From positions 1 to 37,713 of the IMG/VR virus record IMGVR_UViG_3300028590_000052: 37,713 bases of DNA; one strand, given 5' to 3'. The position numbers were made by a program, and so were the translations under genes. Source of the stretch: a virus. Positions 22,065 through 30,917 of this stretch are shown here, piece by piece; positions within the stretch are counted from its first letter, which is position 1, and the number at the start of each line of letters is the position of its first letter. The notes under the pieces are model-generated. The model was not told the DNA's origin. It searched no databases and was given only the letters and a program-made list of their open reading frames with translations.

Positions 22065-22871
22065 TTATTGAGCGCCCTGCAGCGCAAATATCTTGTCCAA
22101 ATCGGATTGTAGCAGCAAGAACAGGGGCGTGAATTGCACGGCCACCCGAGCATACATAGGTAAGCCTGTTCGTGCGTCTATTTGTGATTCATAAGTCTTT
22201 TGCACGTTGGTGATGACCACCGAATCAAAGAATGCATAGCGGCCAATACTGATCGATATCTGGTTCTTGATTCTACGTTTCCACTCTTCGGCTTGGCCAA
22301 GTCCACCGTTAGAAGGTACGCCTTGGGTCTGGTTATTACCATTAAGAACCTGGGTCTCGCTGTTGGTCATCTTCGCGGGCTTAATGAGTCCGAAAGCTTC
22401 ACCAAGCGCCGTACCAGCATACGAAGCGGTATCCACAAACTGATCCTTGGCGGCGGATAGTATGTCCTTGGCTGCCTGTATGTCTAGTTGGGGACCGGGA
22501 GACTGCAACATCCCTGATTTAACGTCCATACGTGGTGTCGTAAGTTTTAGGAGCTTCAATATAGGATCCCGAACGTCCTTCACGGGATCCGTTTCTGTTT
22601 GGAATTCTAGCTCAAGACCCAATTGTGTGTCAGTAGAACCCTGCCAGATTTTAGCTGTCAACGCTTGTGAAGTGAGCCTTATGCCACCCATTCGGGCTAA
22701 CGAAGTCAAGGCGTTCTCACCGAATACGCCTTGGCTGAAAGGCGCTTGGTATTCTGATTGGCTATCGAACGTGAATTGCTGGGGCATATAAGCATTGACC
22801 ACCACTGGTGTGCCTTCAGCTGGATTCACGGTCATTATTGTTACCGTATAATTAGGGTTGGTAGACGCCAT
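22065..22871 (-). CDS. Tail/baseplate junction protein, function unknown
   Basis: This 268-aa protein is not firmly recognised. Both ends are beta-rich and the centre (residues ~120-195) is helical and polar. The N-terminal strand block (VVVNAYMPQQFTFDSQS) and the C-terminal one (RYAFFDSVVITNVQKTY, then LPMYARVAVQF with a PLFLLL end) have the feel of the tube-like folds used at the tube-baseplate junction. It sits between the lytic transglycosylase and the LysM protein, where contractile phages encode the tube initiator or hub parts. Its start overlaps the stop of the upstream gene by one base. Confidence 0.5.
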   Translation of the reverse strand: MASTNPNYTVTIMTVNPAEGTPVVVNAYMPQQFTFDSQSEYQAPFSQGVFGENALTSLARMGGIRLTSQALTAKIWQGSTDTQLGLELEFQTETDPVKDVRDPILKLLKLTTPRMDVKSGMLQSPGPQLDIQAAKDILSAAKDQFVDTASYAGTALGEAFGLIKPAKMTNSETQVLNGNNQTQGVPSNGGLGQAEEWKRRIKNQISISIGRYAFFDSVVITNVQKTYESQIDARTGLPMYARVAVQFTPLFLLLQSDLDKIFALQGAQ

Positions 22872-24322
22872 TATGATACCTCTAGAAGTGTTTTACCCTT
22901 ACCTTTCACGATCTGACGATTTACCTTATCTGAGAGGGCCACAGATAGATCAGATTCCTCAGCAGTAGCCGCAATTACTGCGGTTCTCTTTGCAGCACCC
23001 TTAAGAACGGGGGTGCCCATAGTGGGCTTCGATTCAGCCACCACAGATGTGTTCTCATTGGCTGCCGCGTAGTGTGTGCTAAACCTGCCCTTCTGATATA
23101 CCAGGAACTGTTCCGCAGTTTGACCCTTAAGCATACCGTTTTGCTGCATTGCCAATAAAGTGGCTTTAGAAGCAGGCTGCCCTAGCATGACAGGTATAAT
23201 GCCAGGCCCAATGTTATGTAGCATATAAAGATTTTCGCCCGTCACCGGCAGGTTAGCTTTCTGAAGAAGTCGCGCATTCTCTTTAGCCAACAAAGCGGTA
23301 GCCAAAGTATTGATGCGCTTGTCATGCCGAGGATCATCAGAAGTCCTAAACGTTTGCTTGGTAATAGGGACCATGCCTATTGCTTTGCCCTCCGCTTTGG
23401 CGGCTAAAGCATTCCACGTACCATAGATAAACTGGCCAGCACCGATAGCACCTGTTGGGGACATCTTGCCAGTCCAGCCGCCCTCCATCTTTATAAAGCC
23501 TCGTAACACATCTTCAGGCAAGCCGAATCGAGAGCTGGCTTCCTTAATGTGGGAGTCCATGTCCTTACCAAAGCCTTGAAACTTCTGACTTTTGGGCTCG
23601 CTTTTAAACAACGAGGAGACCGCCGATATAGGAGTTTGAATCGCTGACTTAGCGGACTCCATTATGGTCGGCTGGTATACGGGAGAGGCTTCTACAGGTG
23701 CCGTGGTAGTGCTAATGTCCTGCTGGGGCGGCTCTACCTGTCGTGTAAGCCTAGCTGGCACATGATCTGCGTCATTCTTACCCCAGAACTTTCTATATAG
23801 CCAATACAGACCACCGGCAGTCAATAACGTACCACCTATAATGGCAGCCGTCAGAGGATTACCAATGATAAATGCGGCAACCAACCCGATTATTGGCCTG
23901 ATGACGCCGAAGATCAAGCTTCGAAAAACATTCCTGGCTATGGCCATAGCCAAACGACCTGCAAATGTCAGTATAGGCCTCACTATGTAGGTGATTAGCC
24001 GTCGACCAATGAACGTCAGGGCCCCCATCACTATACGCCTGCCCGCAAACGTTAAAAGCGATTTCAGGATACTCTTAAAGCTCAGCCCCTTAGATTTTTC
24101 TTCGTCATCTTCTTCCGGCTTGTCTCTCTGATGCTGAAGGCTTTGCAGAACAATTCCCATTATATTATGGGCTCGGTCTGCATTCTCCTTATTGCTGATC
24201 CCGCTTTTGACCATTCGTAATAAAGAAGCAGAGAGCGCCAAAGTCTTGGTTGATTCGTGAAGCAGCTGGACACTCTTCTCCTTGCGGGGCACAAAGGACA
24301 GTGCGTTAGCTATGGTGCTCAC
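22871..24322 (-). CDS. Tail-associated lytic transglycosylase with membrane-type segment
   Basis: This 483-aa protein has three regions. Residues 1-90 are helical and charged. Residues ~97-177 are strongly hydrophobic, with repeated [LF]-TF-[AI]-GRR units and several possible membrane helices. The C-terminal part (about 250-410) is an SLT-type lysozyme-like domain: HIKEASSRFGLPEDVL, then the catalytic Glu-280 in IKMEGGW, and SPTGAIGAGQFIYGTW. Its ...MLHNIGPG also fits. It should cut peptidoglycan during DNA injection, and the hydrophobic zone may insert into the inner membrane. Together with the preceding gene it occupies the tape-measure position, so tape-measure and enzyme functions may be split over two proteins. 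Overlap ATGA with that gene. Confidence 0.83.
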   Translation of the reverse strand: MSTIANALSFVPRKEKSVQLLHESTKTLALSASLLRMVKSGISNKENADRAHNIMGIVLQSLQHQRDKPEEDDEEKSKGLSFKSILKSLLTFAGRRIVMGALTFIGRRLITYIVRPILTFAGRLAMAIARNVFRSLIFGVIRPIIGLVAAFIIGNPLTAAIIGGTLLTAGGLYWLYRKFWGKNDADHVPARLTRQVEPPQQDISTTTAPVEASPVYQPTIMESAKSAIQTPISAVSSLFKSEPKSQKFQGFGKDMDSHIKEASSRFGLPEDVLRGFIKMEGGWTGKMSPTGAIGAGQFIYGTWNALAAKAEGKAIGMVPITKQTFRTSDDPRHDKRINTLATALLAKENARLLQKANLPVTGENLYMLHNIGPGIIPVMLGQPASKATLLAMQQNGMLKGQTAEQFLVYQKGRFSTHYAAANENTSVVAESKPTMGTPVLKGAAKRTAVIAATAEESDLSVALSDKVNRQIVKGKGKTLLEVS

Positions 24323-26121
24323 GATACTAAGCTCCCCATGTTAAGCATATGCAGCATGTCATCGCCAGGATTCAAGCCAAAGCTGGAGATAGACACACCG
24401 TTAGTAGCCGCCAAACCAGACTTCTCTGGTTGTGTTGCCTGTGGTGGTTGTACCGCAGGGTCAGGTATCGTTATACCGTCCTTAAATGATGCACTCACCT
24501 CCGGAACTACTGTAGTAGTTGGCACACTACTAGACGCCAATATTGCAGCAGGTGCCGGCCCTGTGCTTGTTGCACCACCCATAGGTGCCACGCTTTGGGT
24601 AGAAACCATCGTGGCAGGCTTGGCTACCACACTAGCGGTTGTCGTAGGGCTTGCCGCACCTCTATAGTAAGCAATGTCGGCCTCCACTTTGGCTATCTGG
24701 TGCGGTGCGTAGGCCAAAGTAGTTTTGGTTTCCAACGATAGCTCCGTACCGTTACGTTTGGCTTCCTGCTCCTTCTGTTGGGCCGTTTTCAAACGGGCTT
24801 TCAAGGAAGCCAATGTGGTCTGGAGTTCAGGCAGCTTGGACTTCGCTTCATCAGCGCTTACCTTAGGTCGGGCTGACGCAGGTGTGGGCGCCGGAACCTT
24901 AACAGGGCTAGGTGTTTCTTTGCCGGTCACCCAACCCTTTGCTTTCTCCCACAACGATGGTCCTTTATCATCCTTCAAGCCGAACCAACCTCTAACCTTA
25001 TCAACTAGCCAATCAATGATAGCGGATCCACCTTCTTTAATTGACTTCCATTGATCACCCATAAACTTGGATATCGTCTCGAAGTTGAGGTACTGCCTAA
25101 CGTTATCCGCTATAGTCTTGATCAATTGAGGGGCTGTAAGCGCTACAACAAGAGGGGCCATCAGCTTGCTTATAAGGCTCTTGGCTCCACCAAAGAAGCC
25201 TTTGGCACCCTTAGCTGCGGTCCCCAATTTGTCTTTACCCGCGCTGAGCCAGAGCTTGGCTTCTCTAAACCATGCCCTGGCCTTCTTTTCTTCAGGTTCT
25301 TTCTCTGACCTTGACTTATAAGCGCGCCACTCATCTTCTACAGAAGACCGCAGTTTATTGTTGGCTTCCACCGCCCTGTTGATCTTGTTATCTACGGCGA
25401 CCGTTGTGGTCTTCTTTATATCGTCCCCGATCTTGGCATCGTCTTTCACACCACGGGCAACCATAAAGTCTTCTAGTGAGTCATAGGCTTCTGGCTTAGG
25501 TTTGGTGAAAAGCGACGTTACTTTGCTGAGGGTACCAGACTTTGCTTCGGTGGCTTTCTCTTTAAGAGATCGGAATCGATCAAATAAGGACGGACCTTGG
25601 TCCGTCTTCTTATTGACCATCTGCTCGAATTTATCGAACGTGTCTTTGGCTTCTTTCTGGTCCCTGGTGGCCTTGACGACGGCTTGGAGTTTGTCGAACA
25701 TGCTTTCGACTTCTTCCTCTTGGTCATCAAGGCGTTCTTCAAGGACATCCTCAAGCTCATCGAACTTCTCGGTGATATAGTCCTTCAAGCTTCCCACTAT
25801 ATCTACCGTAGCCTCGGCAAGAACCTGCTGGAATGTCTGCTTGAAAACCCGATCATGTGCCTTAGGCGTAAGGGGTCGCTTACCCAGTGCAATACGATCA
25901 GCATTGAGCTTGTCAACAATGGTATCAGCCGTAGCCTCAACGCTGGCTATCTGGTCTTCAAACAGCTGGGCCGCCAGTTGATCGTACTTGGCTAAGACTG
26001 TGCCCAAACCTTTCAGATCCTGAGGTGTAGCGGCGCCCTCCAGCATCTTATCGAAGGTAGTGGACGCCGCGCCCTGTATTTCAGCCCATTTTGCAGTTTC
26101 TTTATCGGTTCTAAATGCCAT
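24319..26121 (-). CDS. Tape-measure-like tail protein
   Basis: I chose ATG 26121; an in-frame TTG at 26130 would add three residues. The ~600-aa product is mostly helical and charged. Long coiled-coil stretches occur at residues ~110-200 (DELEDVLEERLDDQEEEVE) and ~420-470. A hydrophobic patch lies near 300-340 (AAKGFFGG...LMAPLVVALTAPQLI), and there is a Pro/Thr/Ala-rich linker towards the end. This composition and its place after the chaperone-like genes fit a tape-measure protein that sets tail length and is ejected with the DNA. At ~1.5 angstrom per residue a 600-aa ruler would give a tail near 90 nm, but the enzyme encoded next may contribute. Confidence 0.65.
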   Translation of the reverse strand: MAFRTDKETAKWAEIQGAASTTFDKMLEGAATPQDLKGLGTVLAKYDQLAAQLFEDQIASVEATADTIVDKLNADRIALGKRPLTPKAHDRVFKQTFQQVLAEATVDIVGSLKDYITEKFDELEDVLEERLDDQEEEVESMFDKLQAVVKATRDQKEAKDTFDKFEQMVNKKTDQGPSLFDRFRSLKEKATEAKSGTLSKVTSLFTKPKPEAYDSLEDFMVARGVKDDAKIGDDIKKTTTVAVDNKINRAVEANNKLRSSVEDEWRAYKSRSEKEPEEKKARAWFREAKLWLSAGKDKLGTAAKGAKGFFGGAKSLISKLMAPLVVALTAPQLIKTIADNVRQYLNFETISKFMGDQWKSIKEGGSAIIDWLVDKVRGWFGLKDDKGPSLWEKAKGWVTGKETPSPVKVPAPTPASARPKVSADEAKSKLPELQTTLASLKARLKTAQQKEQEAKRNGTELSLETKTTLAYAPHQIAKVEADIAYYRGAASPTTTASVVAKPATMVSTQSVAPMGGATSTGPAPAAILASSSVPTTTVVPEVSASFKDGITIPDPAVQPPQATQPEKSGLAATNGVSISSFGLNPGDDMLHMLNMGSLVS

Positions 26122-26126
26122 AATAA

Positions 26127-26291
26127 TCAACCCACATAAATTTTTCCTTCCTTGGCGGCCTTCTTCTTGTCTTCTTTGATCTGATAGGCTTTATCGCTAA
26201 GATACAGGAATTGATGAACAGGCGCCGAGTCAGGAAGATACACATGGAATTCAGACATAATTAGAGCATGTCTGTCCATGATATCCTGCAT
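26127..26291 (-). CDS. Small ORF between chaperone-like and tape-measure genes
   Basis: This 54-aa open frame begins at ATG 26291, one base beyond the TAG of the upstream gene, and ends TGA at 26127-26129, five bases before the tape-measure ATG. It has an internal Met at residue 5, then HALIMSEFHVYLPDSAP and a Lys-rich end (KEDKKKAAKEGKIYVG). It fills the entire gap between two genes, which favours a real gene. Position is that of the second tail-assembly chaperone (gpT-like) of many phages. I see no family signature. It lies in the +1 frame relative to its upstream neighbour. Confidence 0.6.
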   Translation of the reverse strand: MQDIMDRHALIMSEFHVYLPDSAPVHQFLYLSDKAYQIKEDKKKAAKEGKIYVG

Positions 26292-26292
26292 A

Positions 26293-27243
26293 CTATGCTT
26301 TGGGAAGAAACGAGTGCGCGTCGAGAGTGATTTTACTCACCCAAGACGCGCCACACTCCTTACATTTCACATTGATAGACTCAACTACGCCATAATCCAT
26401 AATGGCTTTCTCGTATGCCTTGATAGTCGATATGTCATCAGCACACATATCCTCTACCACGGCTATACGTTCTTGAAGCGATGCCGGGTGACCTATGTCT
26501 AAGTAGGCCGCTATCTCTGCTGCATACCTAAAGTCCTCTTCGGCGAACTGCGGGTGTTCCATCATCTCTACAGTGTCGCGGGCTGTAACGCTCTTACAGG
26601 TAGCACCCGGATACTGGAGAACATACAGTTCTGGGTTGGGGAGGTGCTCAAGTTTGTTGATCTTGAGACTCGACTTCCTTACGATCTCTGAGACCACAAG
26701 TGAGTCTTGAGGAAGTTGGCCATCCATTACCTTCTTAACGTGCGCCTCGTTCTCACATGTTGTGGTATGTGTGTACATATACTTGGTATAAGAGTTCTGT
26801 CTCAACCAGTACAGAACAAAGTAGAAGTCTGGTAAGGCCAAGTCGAAGGCCAAGTTCTGGTCTCCTCGTGTATTGCTCAATACCGAAGACACGACTTCCA
26901 CTATCTGCAGGAAGGAACCTTCATCCGAAGCCCGGCTTAACTTGGCTAGATGACGACCTTTAAAGGGCTTGATGTACAGGTCCTTGAACTCGTAGAACAC
27001 ATAATTACTGGGCAGGTCGATCAGCACGGCCTCTGCTTCTGCCACTGGGTTGGTGAAGCCTGGCGTAGATACCGGAATCGTAGGCTCTTGTATAGGTGCC
27101 TGACTGGTCAAACCCTGTGCGTGGACCTTAGGCTTTCGGGCTTGTTCAGGCAGATGTGGGCTTTGGTATGGCTCACGTGCCTTTACACGTTGTTCAATAG
27201 CCTGCTGTCTTTCAGGCGGGAATGGTTCAAACTGGGTAGTCAT
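26293..27243 (-). CDS. Tail assembly chaperone / hub-assembly-like protein with C-terminal zinc motif
   Basis: The start is ATG 27243 with AGAAAG upstream; GTG 27249 is an alternative. The 316-aa protein has a polar, Pro-rich N-terminal ~75 residues. A helical body follows (YEFKDLYIKPFKGRHLAKLSRA, DFYFVLYWLRQNSY). The last 30 residues have a C-x2-C motif (VKCKECGASWVSKITLD) and a final hydrophobic FLP. The 'x-F-K-x-x-D-x-x-LA' body and the terminal cysteine pair recall the gp26-type hub-assembly proteins of T4-like phages and tail chaperones encoded before tape measures. It likely guides tape-measure or hub assembly and may not be in the virion. The assignment is tentative. Confidence 0.6.
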   Translation of the reverse strand: MTTQFEPFPPERQQAIEQRVKAREPYQSPHLPEQARKPKVHAQGLTSQAPIQEPTIPVSTPGFTNPVAEAEAVLIDLPSNYVFYEFKDLYIKPFKGRHLAKLSRASDEGSFLQIVEVVSSVLSNTRGDQNLAFDLALPDFYFVLYWLRQNSYTKYMYTHTTTCENEAHVKKVMDGQLPQDSLVVSEIVRKSSLKINKLEHLPNPELYVLQYPGATCKSVTARDTVEMMEHPQFAEEDFRYAAEIAAYLDIGHPASLQERIAVVEDMCADDISTIKAYEKAIMDYGVVESINVKCKECGASWVSKITLDAHSFLPKA

Positions 27244-27255
27244 AGACACTTTCTA

Positions 27256-28263
27256 TTAGAGGAACTCTTCACCAGGGCTTAGAGACTCAATGGGGTTGAA
27301 CAAAGAGGAATTAGAAACATTGTACAGATTGACGTAAACATCACCCACAGAGAACGTAACGTGATTAACTACCCGGTCAGATGAGCCACTATTCAGCGAA
27401 TAAGCATCTATGGTCTGGGGCCAGCACTCCGTATATTCCAGCTCAGCTATCACGTTCCTTGCAGAGTTCATCAGGTATATTAGAATCGGCTTCTTGTAGG
27501 CTGAGGGTCGACCCCAAGCACCACCATTGAACTCAGCATTTTGGCTGGACGTGTTCTGGAGAATAGCGTTATTCCATGCCTGTAGATATCGCAGTGCCCT
27601 ATTGGTAGAGTCTTGGTATATCGATAAGCGTAGGGAATCCACACTATACACGGTGCCTACATAATGCTTATTCCTGCCAGCCCTAAAGATGGCTCTGGTA
27701 TCAAAGTTCCTAAAGGGAGTTGTGGCTTCCTCAACGTAGTACCAGGGTAACCCTTCAGCAGCACCATTAAGTGGCAGAATAACGGGCATTACCGCATACC
27801 AGTTGAATGACATCTGTGGATCTGACCGAGCCAGCGCACCAGCAAGGGCATTACCTTCAGTAAGAGGCGAACCCAGATTTATGTTGGGTCCGTCTAGACC
27901 ACCGAAGAAGCCTGGGGACCTAAGAATCGATCCAGACGTAATGGGACCAAAGACTTTGCCTAGGTTCCCCATCACTTGATCCGGTGTCGATATAATCTTA
28001 TTAACCCCACCACTAACATCGCCCCTAAGAATATCGTAGAGCGCACCGTTTAGATTCTTAAGCCCACCAGTTACCGTCTTGTTAATGCCTCGTGTAGTAG
28101 ATCCTAACGTGCTGTCTATGGACCTGTTTACGGCTTGGCTAACGTCACGTTTCGCTGTGTTGTTGCTATTTACTGTTGAGGTCCTAACATTCTTAGGCAC
28201 ACTCTGCGTATTGTTCTTGATCTGTTTCTTTGCCTGACCGAGAATATCGTTTAAAAGGCTCAT
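27256..28263 (-). CDS. Tube-fold baseplate protein, gp54-like tube initiator candidate
   Basis: The first ~120 residues of this 335-aa protein are polar and low-complexity (Asn, Ser, Thr, Gly). The C-terminal ~200 resemble the tail-tube fold shared by gp19, gp48 and gp54 of T4. A FNWYAVMPVILP strand and FRAGRNKHYVGTVYSVDSLRLSIYQ with W-NNAI helix come first. A YKKPILIYLMNSA strand, TECWPQTIDAYSL, and a final VTFSVGDVYVN strand follow. In T4, gp54 starts tube polymerisation on the baseplate. It is the first gene after a terminator on this strand and is preceded by AGGA, so it may head the tail operon. Confidence 0.66.
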   Translation of the reverse strand: MSLLNDILGQAKKQIKNNTQSVPKNVRTSTVNSNNTAKRDVSQAVNRSIDSTLGSTTRGINKTVTGGLKNLNGALYDILRGDVSGGVNKIISTPDQVMGNLGKVFGPITSGSILRSPGFFGGLDGPNINLGSPLTEGNALAGALARSDPQMSFNWYAVMPVILPLNGAAEGLPWYYVEEATTPFRNFDTRAIFRAGRNKHYVGTVYSVDSLRLSIYQDSTNRALRYLQAWNNAILQNTSSQNAEFNGGAWGRPSAYKKPILIYLMNSARNVIAELEYTECWPQTIDAYSLNSGSSDRVVNHVTFSVGDVYVNLYNVSNSSLFNPIESLSPGEEFL

Positions 28264-28336
28264 GTTGGCGAATTCCTAATGAATCCGCGACAAAGGCTGA
28301 CTATTGGATCCTCATGAGCCAGCCTTGCTCACGGGT

Positions 28337-28357
28337 AAAGGGGAGTTTGGCTCCCCG
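28337..28357 (-). terminator. Intrinsic terminator before the tail module
   Basis: On the - strand the hairpin GGGGAG, loop CCAAA, CTCCCC is followed by TTTACC. It lies just after the stop of the 144-aa gene (28369) and before the tube-like gene (28263). The U-tract is short, so read-through into the tail genes is likely. The remaining ~70 bases to 28264 may contain a promoter, but none is clear. Confidence 0.7.
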
Positions 28358-28368
28358 GAAGAACTAGT

Positions 28369-28803
28369 TTAATTGCCCCACAAGTACAGCACTATAGGGT
28401 CAGTCATGCCACTATGGTTGGGTGGTGGCCTGTTTATCAACGATGACGATCTACCTGGTCTTCCCTGAGGAGCCAAGAAATAACCGCCATGATCAGCATC
28501 TGATAAACCACCTCTGTCGGTTGTCTCTTGATAGAGATCGCGCTCGATAACAGTCACAGCATGTTCGGGTGGCTCTACGTGTTCTGGACCTGTGCGATAT
28601 ACTATCCATAGGTCCGCCAGAGACTGCAAGGGACATGGTTGAACACGCAGGGCCTCTAAAGTTCGATTAGCTGCACCATTCAATACGGCTACCATTAAAT
28701 TGCACCTCGGTAACTGCTGAAGTGCAATAATATCCCTTACTATTTGACCCTCTACAGCAGGCGTATAGTTATCCCATACGATGCCGAAGCAGTAGTTTTT
28801 CAT
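28369..28803 (-). CDS. Hypothetical protein, unrecognised
   Basis: This 144-aa protein is not recognised. The first ~75 residues look like an alpha/beta fold (YCFGIVWDNY, CNLMVAVLNGAANRTLEAL, LADLWIVYRTG). The last ~50 are rich in Gly, Arg, Pro and Ser and likely unstructured, ending DPIVLYLWGN. A TAGGGC site precedes ATG 28803. It is between the portal block and the tail module, where head-completion or neck proteins are often found, but the sequence gives no evidence of that role. Confidence 0.55.
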   Translation of the reverse strand: MKNYCFGIVWDNYTPAVEGQIVRDIIALQQLPRCNLMVAVLNGAANRTLEALRVQPCPLQSLADLWIVYRTGPEHVEPPEHAVTVIERDLYQETTDRGGLSDADHGGYFLAPQGRPGRSSSLINRPPPNHSGMTDPIVLYLWGN

Positions 28804-28811
28804 GATAAGCC

Positions 28812-29054
28812 CTACACATGTTTGGCCAAGTCTCTGGCTTGGTCCAGCGAGATCGTGAACACGCGGTTTACATCGTCGTCCAGTATTAGGCGTATTGCCT
28901 TTTTGTTGGCCGATTTACGTACACCGAACTTCTGGCCTTTAGTGACCAGTATCTCTTTACCTCTGAAATCAAGCGGTACAGGACGTTTCCCCTCATAGGT
29001 AAAGAATTGGTAATTATCTGCGGGCTTGATTCGAGCAACTAAAAACGAATACAT
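28812..29054 (-). CDS. Small hypothetical protein
   Basis: This 80-aa protein has several basic residues and short beta-type strands (YSFLVARIKP, KEILVTKGQKFGVRKS, AIRLILDDDVNRVFTI) and a final helix. No family recognised. It starts one base after the portal stop, so it is translated with the portal. A small virion or regulatory protein is possible. Confidence 0.55.
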   Translation of the reverse strand: MYSFLVARIKPADNYQFFTYEGKRPVPLDFRGKEILVTKGQKFGVRKSANKKAIRLILDDDVNRVFTISLDQARDLAKHV

Positions 29055-29055
29055 A

Positions 29056-30909
29056 TTATTTCAATCCTATGTCAGAATGAATGGGCAATTTTGTGGTACC
29101 GAATTTATCCATGTTCCTCTTAGCTAGTTCTCTACGGTATTCAGGATCGACCTCTGCACGAGCCGCTATCTTTGCGATTCGTGCGTTCTGATCACGAACT
29201 GCCGCCCGTTGATTAATAACGTGGTGTTTCTTATTACCACTCTTACTTACTGAATATGCCTCAGGATCACCAAACTTGCGGGACAACAGCGGCTTACGAG
29301 TACGGGCACCACTGTTTATCGATTGAGCAGTAAGCCTCGCACGTAAATGGGCTTCAAGGTCTTCACCTATTGCATCTTCACCTTCATGGCTAGTGTCTTT
29401 GCCTGTGAACTGCTCTAATTGTTTTCTTAGAGCAGCATCTTCCTTGAGGTCCTTTAGTAATGTATCGCTGTCTAATCCCGCAGCAGCCATCCAGTTCTTT
29501 AGAGGTACTGGAACACCTTTTTCTGAAGCCTGCTCCAGAAGCTCAAAAGTATTCTCTTCACCTTTGGCTTCTAAAGATTTATGCCACATCAACTGAGGTA
29601 TCTTGAGATTGCTACGGTTAGTAGAATTCAGAAGATACTCGGATATTTGCCCCCTCTTCACTTTATTGGCACTGTCCTTATATAGATTGTTTGAGACCGC
29701 AATCAACGGGAACAAGGTAGAGTAGAATATAGAATGTGTAAGGTGTTGACGATAAGAGTTCATAGTCTCCAGGAACGTGGAATACGCTGATTCTGCGGCG
29801 GCAAAACTAGCGTCACCACTTAGGAGTGCCTCACTCATACCCAGTGCCCGCATCTTATAGGGCACCAGAACATCGGCCATATCAGTCCACTTCCAGAAGT
29901 CCCCACCCGGGCGAATGTCCGTCGATTGCACTGCACCACGTGTAGCAATCCAGCCACCTAGGGGATCCGACTCTGCGGATTGGAACATATTCACGTAGGC
30001 TTGCAGCTCTTCACCAGTAGGCGTCCACACATCATCACCTGCTGTAATGTGCGTCATTGCCCTTTGCCTACGCTGGGCCTCAACCAACGTACCCCTGAAC
30101 ATCGTCTTTTCGATCAGATACATCGGCAGAATTCTGTGCAAGAACGATACGTAAGCCCGGTCCGGCAAGCTTCGTCTTGCAACGAACAACGTGGACACAG
30201 GATTAAGGATGAAGGTCCCTTGTTGTAGCATCTGCGTGAATTCACGGGGAAGCGATGCCTTGTACTGCCTGGAGTATGGAGAATTGGAAGCTAAAAACGA
30301 TTGGGTTGCCTGACCAGTCTGCACATGAATTTCAGGCATCAAGTTAAAGAACGAGGTCGGTATAACGGTGCACTGTAGCGCATCGTATATCAGGGTGTCC
30401 ATAAACTTACGGGCTTTTTCATCGTAGACCAACGAGCCACAGAAGAAACCATCGACTAGATAAGCCGTAGATATCTCCGGAAGCATGCGCAGTATATTGA
30501 GCTGGTCTAGCGCATGCTTATAAATGTCTAGATCAGGTTCAGGCAGACCACGAAGATCATAATCAGAGAATGGGAATGTTGACTGGATATCGACAGCAGA
30601 ACCAGCCACATTGTCGAACAAATAGCAGTCCCTGTAAAACAGAGCCAGATTGGACGAGTCAGTATACCCAGGGTCAGCCGGGATCAAGCCCGTCATGTAA
30701 TACTGGTAATTGGAAGCCCATGAAGTATTGATGCTCATAGAGTGAGCACCACCTCCATATCCGCCGAAGCCGCCAAAACCACCCATCGATGCATTAACCG
30801 GCTTCGGCGGCTCTGGCCTTGCAGCACGAGCCCCTACAGATAGGCCTTGGTTTGGAGCGGTCTGAATCTTGCCGCCAACTACCCCAGTTACTTTATTGCG
30901 TGGAAACAT
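29056..30909 (-). CDS. Portal protein
   Basis: This 617-aa protein has the composition and layout of phage portals, the dodecameric ring at the capsid vertex through which DNA is packaged. A Gly-rich disordered N-terminus (GGFGGFGGYGGG, residues ~43-54) precedes the wing region. That includes FYRDCYLFDNVAGSAVDIQS and ALDQLNILRMLPEISTAYLVDGFFCGSLVYD. The stem/crown region follows (FWKWTDMADVLVPYKMRALGMSEALLSGDASF), where the ALGMSEALLSGD phrase is typical of portals. The C-terminus is basic. It is separated from the large terminase by recombination and unknown genes, unlike many phages where they adjoin. Confidence 0.85.
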   Translation of the reverse strand: MFPRNKVTGVVGGKIQTAPNQGLSVGARAARPEPPKPVNASMGGFGGFGGYGGGAHSMSINTSWASNYQYYMTGLIPADPGYTDSSNLALFYRDCYLFDNVAGSAVDIQSTFPFSDYDLRGLPEPDLDIYKHALDQLNILRMLPEISTAYLVDGFFCGSLVYDEKARKFMDTLIYDALQCTVIPTSFFNLMPEIHVQTGQATQSFLASNSPYSRQYKASLPREFTQMLQQGTFILNPVSTLFVARRSLPDRAYVSFLHRILPMYLIEKTMFRGTLVEAQRRQRAMTHITAGDDVWTPTGEELQAYVNMFQSAESDPLGGWIATRGAVQSTDIRPGGDFWKWTDMADVLVPYKMRALGMSEALLSGDASFAAAESAYSTFLETMNSYRQHLTHSIFYSTLFPLIAVSNNLYKDSANKVKRGQISEYLLNSTNRSNLKIPQLMWHKSLEAKGEENTFELLEQASEKGVPVPLKNWMAAAGLDSDTLLKDLKEDAALRKQLEQFTGKDTSHEGEDAIGEDLEAHLRARLTAQSINSGARTRKPLLSRKFGDPEAYSVSKSGNKKHHVINQRAAVRDQNARIAKIAARAEVDPEYRRELAKRNMDKFGTTKLPIHSDIGLK

Positions 30910-30917
30910 GGTTCTTC

